A DNA stretch of 64,000 bases, taken from positions 1,769,712 through 1,833,711 of the forward strand of contig NC_041689.1 of assembly GCF_900005765.1 (NCBI RefSeq). The letters are read 5' to 3'. The DNA is from Plasmodium relictum (taxonomy: Eukaryota; Apicomplexa; Aconoidasida; Haemosporida; Plasmodiidae). Positions within the stretch are counted from its first letter, which is position 1. Each line of letters starts with the position of its first letter. This document shows positions 11,693 through 26,217 of this stretch, piece after piece. The notes under the pieces are model-generated. The model saw only the letters and a list, made by a program, of their open reading frames with translations, was not told where the DNA came from and ran no database searches. The position numbers and the translations under genes are program-made.

Positions 11693-13208
11693 TTAACTAA
11701 GATAGAACTTTTTAAGATTGAAATAAATAAATATTTACTTTTTTAATTTGTTGTTGGAATATTATGAAATTACTATTTTTTTTTTTTTTATTATTATTTT
11801 GTTATATTTTTTTAAAATTTATTATTAACAATTTATTTTATTTATACTTTATTATATAAATTTTTTTAATATAATATTCTGTTTAGTTCTTAATGATTTT
11901 AATGAAGCAACAAAAAAAAATAAAAAAGTAGAAGCATTTATTGATATATTAAGTTATTTTTAATTCAATTGTACATCTTTTATTTTGAAAAATAAAAAAA
12001 ACATTTATATTACAAAATATTTGAAATTGTGATTTTTATATATCTTTTTATTCATGGAAACATTTAAAGAATTAGAAAGTGAAAATCTTATAATTTAGAA
12101 TTAGCTCAACTATTTTATTAAAATAAAAATTAGCTCACAAAAATTAAATTAAAATTTGGAAAATATAACTAAATTTACAAATAAAAAATTTTACTTAAAA
12201 ATATTCAAAAGAAAAACTTAAAAATTAAAATAGATATCTTTAATATGCATTTCATTAATAAATATTTAATCTTATGACGGAATTTTTTTTCAGAGATAAA
12301 AATATGATTACAAAATACTTATACTATTTAATGCTTTTTAAAGGGTAATTAAATATGATATTAGTTTTATTATAATATATAATTTTATCTTAATAAATGT
12401 AATATTAATAAAAAAAGAAAAAAACACGAAAATTTATTAAAAAATGTGTATTTTTTTTTAAACTTATATATAGATGAATTTTTTTTTTTCTTAATTTTTA
12501 CATTTAATACTTTTTTTTATGTTTTTATTATTATTGATAACAAATAGAATGTTTTTTTTTTATAAATAGTAGTAGCATGTGATATTCATATAAAAATATT
12601 CTCAAGAATGTGTACTTTTTAATGCTTATTTATTTATATATAAATGTATTTAAGAGTTATATATATTAAATAAATAAATCTTTTTATGATAATAAAAATT
12701 ATTTCTTTAAAAATCTATTATAATTTTTTTCCCGTATGAAATAGATTTTTGTAATAAAGTACATATATTTTTTTTATTTTGGGATATTAAAATAAATTCA
12801 TATATTTTTTTGAAATTAAAGAAAAATTAATATTAAATAAAAATATGATTATCATTTATATTTGATAAAAATAACTTATCAATAAATAATAATAATAGAG
12901 ACTATTTTAAAAATATATATATATATATATATATATATTGAAATTTAGAATAGTATGTAATGCGAATGTAAATTCTTTTTATAGTTGGTATTATATTTGT
13001 TAGTATGTTATTTAAAATAATTATAAGTTTAAAGGATATAGTGACATAATAGGGGAAATTAATTCATTTAAACTAATATTTATTGAAATTCATATTAATA
13101 TTAATTAATTTTAAATTGAAAAATAAATATATAATGATAATAAATTTTTTTTTATTATTATTAATTTTATTTAAAATAATTTTATGTAGTATAATTTTAT
13201 CCTATATC
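11693..13208. other. A+T-rich spacer between LTRs
   Basis: Homopolymer and TA tracts ((TA)n at about 12918-12940). No coding frame or LTR match was seen. Confidence 0.5.
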
Positions 13209-13730
13209 TGATTTATTAATTGCCCGCTTAATGACTTTTCTAGAGTATTAAGCAAACGAATTAATAAAGAGCATGTATAAATAAATATACGTTTATATAT
13301 ATATTAGTTTTTAATTATTATAAATGAGTTTTTATTTACAAAGAATTAATATCTTCTTTTAATTAAAAACATACAAATTATAACAATTAACAAAAGTCAA
13401 AACTCTAATTTATTCAATATTTCAAAAATATACATCAAATAAAATATAAACATTATACTTTTTCATTCATTAAGTTTTTTTTACAACTAAAAATTAATTT
13501 CTATTTTTTTTTTTGAACATCAACCAACAAAAAAAAAAAATAATTTTATTTTATTTTTTTTTTATTATAAAGATGTATATATATATATTAAAATAAACAA
13601 AACAAAACAAAAATAACTATATATTTTTTTTTTTTTCTAACTAGAGTTAGTGCATGGCTAACTTCTATTTTCCTAACTGGTAACTTATTTTATTTTTACA
13701 AAATGTTAATAACAATTTTTTTATTAACCA
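13209..13730 (-). mobile_element. solo LTR, type A, with ATATC target-site duplication
   Basis: A 522-bp minus-oriented LTR from TGATTTATTAATTGCC to TTATTAACCA. It is flanked by perfect 5-bp repeats ATATC (13204-13208 and 13731-13735), which fixes both ends and shows insertion followed by LTR-LTR recombination. Its 3' hairpin stem reads GCTTAAT/ATTAAGC, a compensated variant of the common GTTTAAT/ATTAAAC. Confidence 0.92.
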
Positions 13731-13735
13731 ATATC

Positions 13736-16700
13736 ATAATTTTATTTTTTTAATGACCAAATTTGTTTGAAAAATAATATTTTTTCTTTTTTTAATTTTT
13801 CAAAGATTAAAGTTAAATGAAGTATTTGCTATAATTTCCTTTTAGATTTAAAATTTTCTAAAAAGTATTTTAATATTTGTTAATACTTTTTTTTTTTTTT
13901 TTATAAATCATACACATTTCATATATACCTTATTTAAGCCATGATTTATATATTTTAAACTATATAGAAGAAAGATATATATTATGTTTTATAAATATTT
14001 TATCCTTAATTGTTTTTTTAACATAATTAAAAAAATATTTTTAAGATTTTATAAAAATTTAATATTTTATGTTAAAGTGAACTTAAATATATGGGAAAAA
14101 AAGTTTACGGGTTGAATTTTATAAATAAAATATGAGGATGCTAATAACACAAATAGGAGAATAATAAATTTAAATTTTGTTTATATAAAAATTTCATTCT
14201 AAATAATAAATTATGAAGAAATGTTTATATGAAAGGAAAATTATTTTCTGATAAGATCATTTTGCATTTATTTTTATGGGAAAATAATGACTAATATTTG
14301 TTCAAATATCATTTATAAATAATAAATATTTCTTTTTTACGTTTTTAAAATCAATAAAAATAAAATACAATATATATAAATGTTTATATATATGTATAAA
14401 AAATGACCTCTTAATATATAATTATTATAAATTAAATATTTTCCCTTTTTTTTTATTTATACGTTAATATAACTATTAATATAATTTTCTGATGATTAAA
14501 AAAAAAAAAAATTATTTAAATTCAGTAGATAATTAAAAAAAATAAATATTAAGTTATATTTTATCAGTATAAACGTTAGTGATAACAAATATATAAAGGA
14601 GTAAATTTGTGTGCAAACGAAGATCCAAAAATTACTTGAACATTAAAATAAATTTAAATGTACGTACTGTTTTTTAATTTAAATAAAAAGAAATATTTAT
14701 TTAAAATATTTATAAATTACATGTAGTCTTAATAGAAAACTTCCTTTCATAAAAACAAATAATCTTTTATTAGATAATTATATTTATATTTTTAATGAAT
14801 TCCATTACTTCTTTATCTCTCTTTCTTATTTAATTATTCAAGTACATATTTTTTTAATAGAAGTATACAAATACATACATTCATATTTATTATTTGCATA
14901 CAAATATATAATAATCTCTTATAGAAATTTCGAATAATTGTGTTTTGTTTTAAGAGAAATTGTTATTCCATTTTCCATTATTTAATATAAAATATCTAGA
15001 ATAATAATAATAATAATAAAATTTAAATTTCATTTTTTTATTAAAAATTAGTAGTAGTTGACTTATTCATTACTTACATTTTTTGACTAAATTCAAAAAT
15101 TATTTAAATAATTTACTTTTTAGAAATATATAAATAATTTGAATAATTATATAAGTTTATGAAAATTATTTTAAAGATGAGAACAATTCTAATAATAATA
15201 TGATGATATTTTATAAGAAAAAAAAAAAAATATTAAGAAAAACAAAATTTAAAATAAAAAAAGGATTTTTTTTAGGACTATTTTAGATTTACTATTATCA
15301 TATTTATAACCATGTTATGAGTAATAGAACTGAAAATAATTCAGGGGAATATGGAAAATTGCAAATATTTCAAAATTTTAAGTAAACGTGCTACACTTTT
15401 TTTCAATATAAATGATGATATATTTTGTATATCTCATAGTGATAATAATTTAACTTATAATTTTTTATGTAAACAAAGAGATTAATTATTCTAACAAATA
15501 AAATATGGCATACAAATAAAAGAGAGGTTTAATGAAGTTATGTAAACTTCTGAAGTAAATAATTTGATTGTATTCATTATTGAGCATCAATACTTTTAAT
15601 AAATGTTTTAATCTTATACCCTTATCACAATGTTTTAATTAAAACTCTTGTAATAAGCAAAAAAAACTTTCAAATAAATTAAAAAAAATTAAAAAGGTGT
15701 TTCAAAAATGAGAAAACATAATGAAAAAAAAATAATTTCACATCAAAATTAACAAAAAAATATAAAAGTAGAAATAAAGATACACTATGCTGTTTAATAT
15801 ACTAATAACTATTATTATAAGAATTAAAACTTTAATTGTGATAATTAATATAATAGTTATTATCAAAGAAATGTTAAAACATCTTAATTATGACAAAAGT
15901 TACAATTGTATGTTTTTCATATTATTGAATTATCTAAATAGTAGTATAATAGCATAATAATACTGTAGATACAATACAATAATAGGAAGAAATATGTTTG
16001 TGCATTGCATGCAATTATTTCTACAAAATGTATGATATTATAATATTAATCATAAAAAAAAATGAGGATTCTATCATCTTAATAGATAAATGAACTTACG
16101 CTAATTGTAGTTATAATGATAATTAAAATCGCTATAAAAAAAAAAATATAATATAAACTATAATACTAAATTGATTTTATTAAAGAAGTAATAACATACT
16201 AATACGAAGGATACATTTCAGTAAAGAAAAAATATAAATTTGCAATTGTTGCATGACATGCAGTATTTTTTTTATAATAAATACTTATATATTAATAAAA
16301 GTAACAAAAAATTAAAAAAAAAAAAAAATTAAAATTAAATTTAAAATATGAAAATAGAATAAAAAAATTAAAAGATGATGTAAGTCATAAAGATGTAACT
16401 ACAATATTGATTACAATATTAGCAGCAATCATCATTACAATTATAGAAATAATGAAAATTACAGTTACAATTGCAATAACAGTAATAACCAGAATTACAA
16501 TTAATATAATAATTAGAATTACTGATACAGTTATTATAACAATTGCACTTACAGTAATTGCAAACACAGTTAAAGTAATGACCATTACTATTACGATAAT
16601 AGTGACTGATGTAATAGCCGTTACAGCAATAGTAAGAATTACAGTAAGTATAAAAATGAAGATATAATATAAATTATAAAATAAAAAATGTCAATTTTAT

Positions 16701-19700
16701 AAAATAGTGATATGTGATTAAATTTTAGTAATAAGAAATAAAAATAAAAATTTATGTTGCATGCAGTTAATTATTAATAAATTACTATATATAAGTACAT
16801 AATAATTTAAAAAAAACCCAAAAAAATAAAAGAATGATTTAAATTATAAACATACATATATATTTTTATTGATTCATCAATATTTTTGATTATAATTACT
16901 ATTACAATCATTTAGGAGACATGTGAATTTTTGAATAATTTATAATGAAAATATTAAGTGAGCAATGATGCAAAAGTAAAAATGATTTATTTTTTAAATT
17001 TCGATCGATGTGCATGATTTAAAATAATAATAATAAAGATGAAATATATTGCTATATTTAATTATTGCTTTGATAATTCTAAAAATATTTTATATTATTA
17101 CAATTAAAAAAAAAAAAAAATGATTTAAGTTAAAACATATTATATTTCATTATACTTTCCTTAGGATATAATTATGATGACTATGATGTAATGAAGAAAA
17201 ATTTAAAACATAATGATACTTTAATGACGTAATGGTATGACACTAATTTAGTATTTAAATCAAACATGTATGCATGTCATTGTTTAATAATATAAAAGTA
17301 TTGATTAATTTTAAAAAGAAAAAAAATATTAATGCATATATATCATATAAAATTAGTGAATAATGTAAATTATATTATGGGATAGTGAATTATTTTAATT
17401 AATAAAATTAAGATTGTGTATACATTTGTGATAATAGTAAATGATAAGTGATTTCCATAATAATGAAGATAAATAAAATAAAAATGTAAGATGTTTTAAT
17501 TTTAACAGTAATGTTAAAATATAATTATAAAATTATTCATATTAAAGTAGTGATTAAAGTTTTGTCTATGAAAAAATTTCTGTTGAAAGGAAAAAGGATG
17601 CCATGATAAGCCATTAATAATGACATTTTTTTTTATAAATATAAATTGTTCATTACAATTTTAACTGATATAAAATTTGATTTAGTTGTATCTTCCATAA
17701 TAATAAAAACAATAGAGTACCTTACAACAACCATTATGATAGTAACAGGGAAAAAAAAAAGATAAAGCTATATTTGTGATTTCTAATAAATCTTGAGGAA
17801 AATTATATTAACAAAAAAAAAAAAAAAGGAAATGAAATGAAAGTAAAAAGTAGCATATATTTTAAGTGATTGAAATATAAATTAATAAAATTGTAACAAA
17901 AATAAATGTCAAGAGATATATAAGAAGATAAAATTACAATGATGATATTACATAATATATAATTTTTTTTTTACAGTACAACGCTGTTATAAAGAATGTA
18001 ATTTAAATTTCACTAGTGTGAACAAATTTATATTAAAACATAATAGAAATTATAAATAAAATAATGATATAAAAATTTTAAAAGAAAAAAATTATTTAGT
18101 ATACAAGTATGATGATTATGAATCTTTCATTATTTTTTTTCTAAAAAACCAATAAAAATTTTTAAGAGAAAGTATATCACTTCATTAATAGCAAAATTGG
18201 TTGTTATAATAATAGTATTATTCTTAAATATGGAATTTTTATGTATCAAATTATAGGATAATTGATAACAAAATATAAAGTTGGTGATACTTATAATTGC
18301 TACAGTTATTTAATTTAAATCTATATTTTAATTGGGAATATTTTTATTATAAATGTAAAGATAAAAGCAGATATATCTTATTAGAAATAGTATAGTATTT
18401 GAAAAATTAATAATAGAAAAGGATTATATAATATTTTTATACAAATATTCGGAATTATGACATTTGAACATATTATTCTAGATTATTGAAAAAACTTTGT
18501 TATATTTGATATCAACAAATTATTGCTCACTTATGGTTATACATGGTAAATATTTATCTTGTTAAAAAAAAAAAAATGAGAATGCAAATTTATAATTTAT
18601 AATAAAGAAATGTTTCTCTGTAATATAATATTTCAGAAATAATTTTTTTTGCAGATTAGGTAACAGTTACAAATTTCTTAAATTGCTAACTTTAGGAAAC
18701 TTAACAATTATAAACATTGTTAATCTTAGGCTTAATAAAGTTTATTAATATTATTTTTAGAAAGTTTGTAGATTTTTTAAATATATGGTTATTTGAATGC
18801 AATAGTTTGTAGAAGTCTTTATTAAAAAATTAATATTATTTCTTGATTATATTTTTTTTTTTTTATAAATTTGTTCTGATATGGTACACTTTTTAAAGTA
18901 ATAAAAGTTTTTATTTTTTTTGAAAGTATATGACAAAATATAAATTTTTTTAAAAAAATCATAAGTAACAAATTATAATTAAGCATATATAAAAATTTTC
19001 AAACTAAGCTTAAATGTTGTTTAATGGAAAAACAAGATTGACTGAGATGTTGCACTGTTTATTTTTCTTATTTTATTTTATTTTATTTTTTTAACATATC
19101 TTCATATTTAGAAGTTATTGCTGGATATATTGATTTTGCAAAGTGAACGATGAAATATTTAAAAATGAAAATTATTATAATATTTCATGTATTAAAAAAA
19201 ATTTAAGTCTATAATATTATTTAAAATTAACTTTTTATATTTGCAAGTATGCAATTATCGTTAAAGGAAGAACAATTAACTAATAGACATATATGCCAGC
19301 TATAATATTTCACATATAAAGGGATACCAATTTAGGAATAAGGATTGATTTATTTAATTATTTTTTATAATTTACGAGGACTTACATATGATGCTAAACT
19401 CATTTTCTCTCATAGAATGTAGAAGAAGGTTAAACTTTAAACAGAAAACAATGGAGTATTGTATACACGTATTCTTTTGATATATTCCTTTTATTTTTCA
19501 TATATTTATTTAATTTTATTTTTTTTTTTTTTGGGATTTCACTTAAAATTTTTAATAATAATGTTATATACTTAGATCTGGAAAGAATAACAATATAATC
19601 TTTTTATAGATGAAATTATATGTGGTATACATATATATATGACTAATTATTGAAAATATAAGTATCTATGCATATTTGTTATAACAGTTATTTATTACTT

Positions 19701-22040
19701 GTTTTTCCTTCATTTAAAAGTGTGTGGGCATTTTCATGAAATATCTTGGGCATAAATTCTTGCAATTATTATTGATGAGCAAGGAATTTTGAAAAATATT
19801 CATCTTTTTAGACACTTTTTATATAAATATATTTTCTTCCATATGATTTAAGTTATGAATATCTTGATAAAATGATAATTATATTTTTTTTTTTCTTTCA
19901 AAAAATTGTCATACCTTTGAAAAGAGAAATTATAATATGGTTATTGTACATAAAATTGAAAAATTCTCTTTATTATTAAATTATAAAGGAAACAAGTTGA
20001 TATATTTAAATATATTCTTATAGGCAAATTTATATAAGTGTAATGAAATCATTATCCATATGTTTTATGATAAAATGTGAATAAAATAAAGAACTTACAA
20101 TAAATTAAAAACATTTATTTATAAGATTGTATTTATTTTTATATATACATGCTATATGAAAAGAATATAACAAGAAATTATTTTTTTTTTTTTTTACAAT
20201 ATTTTCAAACTAGGATTTTGTAAAATAATGTATATTTTATTTTATGGAAATTTTTATTAACGATTTTTCGTTAGTTCATATGTGTTCCTTTTTTATTTTT
20301 CATTGCTAGGAATATTTTATAAAATATTTCATATATATATATGCATGCAACACTAAATAATTTAAATGTGTGTGTTGGAACTTAATTTTATGAATAATTT
20401 TATATTATATATATATATTTTTTTTTTTAGAATTATAAAACAAATAATAATTCAACAGAATATTTCAATTTGTTTCATATATTTTATACTTTTATTTTTA
20501 AACTGAATTTATATGGATTGTATTAAGCATTTTAAATTATACATATATATATTTATATATGCATGCGTATTATTTAATTATTTTATAAATATTATTCATA
20601 CATATATAAATGGCATAGTAAATAAAATGTGTTAAAAATATTTTATAAGTGATTAATAAAAATTATATTTTTGATTTATTTGTGTTTTATGTTTTTCAAT
20701 TTTAAATTAATGTTAAATTTGAGATTAATTTTTTTTTTTAAATTATTTATTCCTTTATTTCTGTGAAGCTTTTTTGTTTTAAATTTACCAAATATATATA
20801 AAACATTTTGTTAATCATGCTTCTAAATTCTAATTTTTATGTATATATTATCTAGATTATAAATTTTTATATTTTAAATATATATAAATGCATATAAAAT
20901 TACAAGAAAAAAAAGATTTTTTAGTTACATATATTTACATATTCTAAGTATTAACTTGCAATATTTTGCAATATATAATAATAATGATAATTTTGTGAAA
21001 CAACTTCAAATTATTCAGTTTCTAGTAAGATTATTTAATAACATTTTTTATAGATAAGAAAAAAAAATAAAAATAAAAATTTATTAAATTATAGAGAATA
21101 TTTGTTTTAATATTTATTCAGTAAACTTAAATATATAAATTTGTATTTTATAGATATTTATTTTAAATTTTATAAAGTTTTAACATTTTAGTAATTTTTA
21201 TCATATTAATATTTAGTTAGACATTCATTACATGAACCAGAAAGGATAATTAAGAAAAGTTATTTGTAATACTTGGGTTTCAGTACTAACAATAAAATTA
21301 AAGGTTTTGGGCTGTTAATTCTTTATTCAGAATTAAACGTTTTTTCTATTGAAAGTTTTTTTATGTACGCATTATACAAGATAGTATTATTCTTTAGTTG
21401 TTGTTCCTTTTTAAAGAATTATTCTAAATGAGAAAACTTAATTTTTTAATATTGTCTTATTGTTTTAATTTTTTGTATATTTTTTTTTATAAAAACACAG
21501 TGTAGAGGTATTGTAGAATTACTTTATTTTTAAGGAAATTGGCAATTATATTTAAGAACTATATTGTAATGGAAAAATATTTCTTTTAAATCTTCGAAAT
21601 ATAACTTTTATTAAAAAAAAAAAATTAATAATAGCTTAAGTGTAAATAAAAGTTGAAGTTTTTTTTTAGTAATCTAGGAGAATAAATTTGTAATTACTTT
21701 GTATTATTTTAAGATAATTTTTAAATAAAAATCATGCTTATGTATGGAATTAGTTTATTACAATAAAAGATTTCTTATGCATACAAATATATTTTACATT
21801 ATATGTTCTGTATATTTTTTTTTTTTAATTTTTGTCATTAAAACATATATTCCTATTATTTAAAACACTTAAGTACTCAAAATAAAATGGTATATCAATA
21901 ATTTAGTAAGTATGCATAATGCTATCTTTCCTTTTTATTAAAAAATAAATATGATTAATATAAAATAAACACTACAAAGAAAGTTTCTTTTTTATTCAAA
22001 AAAATATTATAGAACACTTTTAATTTTATAATAGTGTTAT
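13736..22040. other. 8.3-kb LTR-free, gene-poor spacer
   Basis: No frame supported as a gene and no LTR ends were seen. Texture changes within it. About 15.3-18.5 kb is richer in GTAATAAT, ATGATGA and ATTACA words and poorer in long T-runs than the flanks. That could be old decayed sequence, but I see no recognisable motif. Confidence 0.5.
16395..16665. repeat. degenerate ATTACA-like low-complexity patch
   Basis: Built from loosely repeated hexamers such as ATTACA, GTTACA, ATTGCA and GTAATA with local dyad character. Both strands are therefore open here at once, giving Ile/Thr/Val-only translations. The G+C is higher than in the surroundings. The amino-acid composition argues against a protein. 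Confidence 0.55.
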
Positions 22041-22046
22041 AATGAG

Positions 22047-22566
22047 TGGTTAATAAAAAAATTTTATTAACCTTTTGTAATCTAAAATTAGCTAACTAGT
22101 TTGGAAAATACAAGCCAATTATACACTGAAGCTATTGATAAAAAAAATAAGATTTTAGTTTTTATTTTTGTGGTTGTTGACATTTTTGAATTAAAAGGTT
22201 ATTAGTTTTTAATTGAAATACAAAAATTAATGTATGAAAAATATAATATTTATGTTGTATTCAATTTGTATATTTTGAAATAACATTAAATAATTCAGAG
22301 TTTGATTTTTGTTATTTATTATAAATTATTTTTGCGTGTTTTTAATTAAAAGAGTATACTTATTATATGCAAATAATAATACATATGTAAAAATAAAATA
22401 TGCCTGTAAAGCAATGTAGAATTTCTTAATTCAAATTAAATGTTATATATTTTAAATATTACCATATATATAATAAAAATCCATATATTTAGTTATACGT
22501 GTGCTCTTTATTAATTTGTTTGTTCAATACTCTAGCAAAGTCATTTAACAGCCAATTAATAAATCA
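22047..22566 (+). mobile_element. solo LTR, type A, near-perfect duplication
   Basis: A 520-bp copy from TGGTTAATAA to AATTAATAAATCA. The flanks ATGAG and GTGAG match at 4 of 5 bases, consistent with an aged 5-bp target-site duplication. Confidence 0.88.
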
Positions 22567-23189
22567 GTGAGCTATATTTTTAGGTTATGGCAAAAAAAAA
22601 TTAAGTGAAAAAGAATTATTTTTTCAAACATAACAAAAAACCAATACATATTATAATCATAAAAATATATGAAATAAATTTTTCAATTTAAAAAAATAAA
22701 AGTATTATAAAAATGAATTCCTAAGTAAATTGAAAAATCTTAACATTACTAAAATGTTGCGTTGTGACACATGATATGATACAACATTCTTTTTTTTGAA
22801 TTAGATAAAAAAAAATAAAAATAAATAATTTTACAAAATTATTTTTTTCATAATTTTAAATTTAATAATTATTATCTTTATGAAATTATGTAATGAAATA
22901 AAGAAGTTATAAATTAATAAAATAAGAAAAAAAAAGAGTGATACAGAATCCTAATACTAAGACTAGATAAAAATTAAGATTTAATGGGAATTTTTTTTAA
23001 TTTTGCATATACATCTTTTTCCCTTATATATATAAATAATATTAACAATTAAAAAAAAGAAATATATTATTAAAATTATATTTTTTATAATATAATATAT
23101 ATACAGGAATGTATTAATTGTAAAACATATGTAAACTGTTTAATAAAAGATATTAACTTTTATAAGAATATTAATTGTTCATAGTGAAG

Positions 23190-23505
23190 ATAACGATTTA
23201 TCCATGCATTCGATTGCTTTTAAAAAAAATAATTTTTTTTTTTTAAGATGTATAGTGAAAGCTTTTTGATGAAAATGTTTTTGCAATATTTTTGTTGGCA
23301 AATCAAATTAATTTTTAAACAATGAAAATTAAATTAGAAATTAAAGAGAAACACAAAAAGGATTACGTTTTCATTAATATTTAAGTTTTGTAAGTATTTT
23401 GAAATACAATTAACTATAATTAAATTTATTTATTTTAATTGATTATTTTATGTAATTAATAAAAGCTATTATTAAACTTTTATATTTTAAACATAGAAGT
23501 ACCCA
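23190..23505 (+). mobile_element. LTR fragment, type B
   Basis: Matches the interior of the B-type LTRs (CCATGCATTCG..., then TTGGCAAATC.AATTAATTTTTAAAC) without either end. A younger type A LTR lies immediately to its right. Confidence 0.6.
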
Positions 23506-23515
23506 TATTAGGATA

Positions 23516-24146
23516 TGATTTATTAATTGGCTGCTTAATGACTTTTCTAGAGTATTAAACAAACTAATTAATAAAGAGCATGTATAACTAAGTATACGTT
23601 TATATATATATATATATATATTCGTTTTTATTATATATATATATATGGTTTTCTTATGATGCATAATATTTAATCGGAATTTAATTTTACTGCATCTTTT
23701 AATAGACCTATTAATTGTTATAAATGAGTTTTTATTTACAAAGAATTAGTGTCTTTTTAATTAAAAACATGCAAACAAATTATAACAATTAACAAAAGTT
23801 AAAACTTGAATTTGTTCAATGTTATTTTAAAAAAATATACATTGAATATAACATAAACATTATACTTTTTCATTCTTAAGTTTTTACAAGTAAAAGTTAA
23901 TTCTCTTTTTAATTCTTACGAAATGTTAATCGACAATCTTCTCCCCCAAAAAAAAAAAGAAAAATAGCTTTAGTTTTTTTTTTTTAATTACAAAGATGTA
24001 TATAAATAAAATAAACAAACAAAAAAAAAAATAACTTTATATTTTATTTTATTTTTTTTAAAACTATTAGTGTATGACTAACTAGTACATACACTAGTAA
24101 ACTGGATTAGTGTACTAAAAAGGTTAATAATATCTTTTATTAACCA
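23516..24146 (-). mobile_element. solo LTR, type A, with GGATA duplication
   Basis: A 631-bp minus-oriented LTR from TGATTTATTAATTGG to TTATTAACCA, flanked on both sides by GGATA (23511-23515, 24147-24151). It contains a TA-rich stretch and the ATGCATAATATTTAAT block shared with the copies at 25.6 and 63.3 kb. Confidence 0.93.
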
Positions 24147-24419
24147 GGATACTAATTAACAGTGTACTAATTCCTATAAAAGGTGTAAAGAAAATAATAT
24201 AGCTGTACATACACAAGGATGCAACTTAATTTTATATTCTCTATAATAAAAAAACATAGAAAAAGATTCATATACTCATTGAAATTTTTAAAACAATTAA
24301 AAATTTTAAATTCTTAAGAGATTGTTTTTAAAACTTCTAAGTAGCTTAAATTAGAGATAATTTTTTTTATATACATATGTTAAAATTTTTCTAATTTTTT
24401 TTCTATGATTATTTTATAT

Positions 24420-24650
24420 TTTTAAGATTATTTGTTATAAATTTCTTATAGGTACACATTCAGTAGGGAATAATATACATAATAAAAATTTCATTATAAT
24501 AAAAGTAACAGGGTCAAGGAAGGGCAAAGTGCTTTTGACAAGCAGTAAAGTATCCGAGATTATAGTGAAATATTAAAAGAGAATATTTCATTAAAAGTAG
24601 TTTCTTAGTGTTTATATAAAATAGTATTATACTCTATTTACATATTAGGT
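24420..24650. repeat. non-LTR dispersed repeat, copy 1
   Basis: Shares GTTATAAATTT...AGGGAATAATATACATA, followed by GAAATATTAA.AGAG..AATATTTCATTA, with 42330-42595. Neither copy matches the LTRs or the two host genes. Between the shared blocks this copy has an unusually G+C-rich stretch (24508-24570) that the other lacks. Confidence 0.5.
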
Positions 24651-24934
24651 GAGATCATAGAAATATTTAAATAATATAACTTTTAATTAACTTAAAAAGT
24701 TTTACTTGTATATATTAGAAGTGATAGAACCCAACCAAATTATATTATTCATTTATACTTTCTATTTATTAACTTATTCAGTACTCTAGTAAAATATTAG
24801 AATATCAAATTAAGAAATCATTGATGGGAACGATAAAATTTTTTGAAGTTTGAGCAAGCGAAACATATTGTATTAGCAAAAAAATTATAATGGATAAGTT
24901 TATGTAGAGAATAAATCTGAATATGTTCGACTAT

Positions 24935-25496
24935 TGATTTATTAACTGGTCATTTAATGACTTTGCTAGAGTATTAAACAAACAAATTAATAAAGAGCAT
25001 TGTATAACTAAATATACGCTTATATATATATTAGTTTTTTTTAATTATTATAAATGAGTTTTTATTTACAAAGAATTACTTATTCTTTTAATTAAAAACA
25101 TACAGATAAACTATAATAATTAATAAAGTCAAAATTTTATTATATTCAATGTTATTTCAAAATATACATTGAATAATACATAAACATTTTTTTTTTTTTA
25201 AATTTTAATAAGTTAACATTTCTTCTTTTAATTTTTAAAACACTAAAAAAAATTAAAACATAACATAATAAAAATAATTTCGACCAACTAAAAAAAAATA
25301 TTTAAAAATATATTTTTTTTTAAAATTACTAAGAAGTATATGAATAAAAATAAACAAACAAAAAAAAATAACTTTATTTTTTTTTTTTTTTTTTTTTTAT
25401 TATTAACTAGTGTCAGTACATGGCTAACTTGTACGTACACAAGTAGTAAACTAGCTTAGTGTACTACAAAAGGTTAATAACTAATTTTATTAACCA
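24935..25496 (-). mobile_element. solo LTR, type A, nested, ACTAT duplication
   Basis: A 562-bp minus-oriented LTR flanked by ACTAT (24930-24934 and 25497-25501). It sits between the leader and gag start of the plus-strand element, so it is younger than that element. Confidence 0.93.
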
Positions 25497-25531
25497 ACTA
25501 TATAACTAATTTAAGTAAGACTTAAAAATTC

Positions 25532-25639
25532 ATGACTAAAAAGGATGAGGAAGCCTCTAAGAAAATTATTAATGAATTGTCAAAACTTAATGTGGCAACT
25601 ATGAAAGAATATTTTATTTGGTTTGAAAAATTCGAAGAT
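25532..25639 (+). pseudogene. gag N-terminal region of the plus-strand retroelement (fossil)
   Basis: A coding-like stretch opening at an ATG: charged, starting MTKKDEEASKK, with an aromatic YFIWFEKFE segment. It is cut off at an LTR boundary at 25640. The call as gag comes from position (after the leader, upstream of the zinc-knuckle region on the same strand) rather than a recognised domain. Confidence 0.5.
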
Positions 25640-26192
25640 TGATTTATTAATTGGCCGTTTAATAACTTTGCTAGAGTATTAAACAAACAAATTAATAAAG
25701 AGCATGTATAAATAAATATACGTTTTTAAATATATATATATTCGTTTTTATTATATATATATATATATATATATAATGTTTTCTTATGATGCATAATATT
25801 TAATCGGAATTAAATTTTACTGCATCTTTTAATAGACCTATTAAATTGCTATAAATGAGTTTTTATTTAAAAAAATCAGTTTATTCTTTTAATTAAAAAC
25901 ATACAAATAAAACATATTCATTATTCGTTTTATATATTAAGTTTTTATAAGTAAAAAATAATTATTTAATTTGAAAACTAGCGTCTAACAAAAACCAAAA
26001 AAAAAAAAATTTAATTTTTTTTTTTGTTTAATTACAAAGATGTATATAAAAAAAAATAAAGAAACAAAAAAAAATAACTTTATATTTTTTTTTTTTTTTT
26101 TACTAGCATCAGTGTATGATTAACTTGTACATAGACGACCAGTAACCTAGTTTAGTGTATTACAAAAGGTTAATAATATCTTTTATTAACCA
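25640..26192 (-). mobile_element. LTR, type A, minus
   Basis: A 553-bp copy from TGATTTATTAATTGGCC to TTATTAACCA. The flanks AAGAT and CTTCT do not match, and the right side runs directly into another minus-oriented LTR lacking its first bases. The pair probably arose by recombination or tandem placement. Confidence 0.82.
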
Positions 26193-26217
26193 CTTCTCAA
26201 AGGTGTCGCTAGAATAT

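Noticed and set aside
16385-16667. Overlapping plus and minus frames of Ile/Thr/Val only
   Set aside because: Both arise from the ATTACA-like low-complexity patch; no start context, no balanced amino-acid use.
13736-22040. Candidate centromere
   Set aside because: Plasmodium centromeres are short, even more A+T-rich cores; this stretch is not more A+T-rich than its flanks and lacks a tandem array of that kind.
23443-23664. Minus-strand frame containing RILSYTCSLLISLFNTLEKSL, and a similar one at 52617-52838
   Set aside because: Both are readings of the LTR 3' hairpin; the similarity reflects LTR copies, not a protein family.
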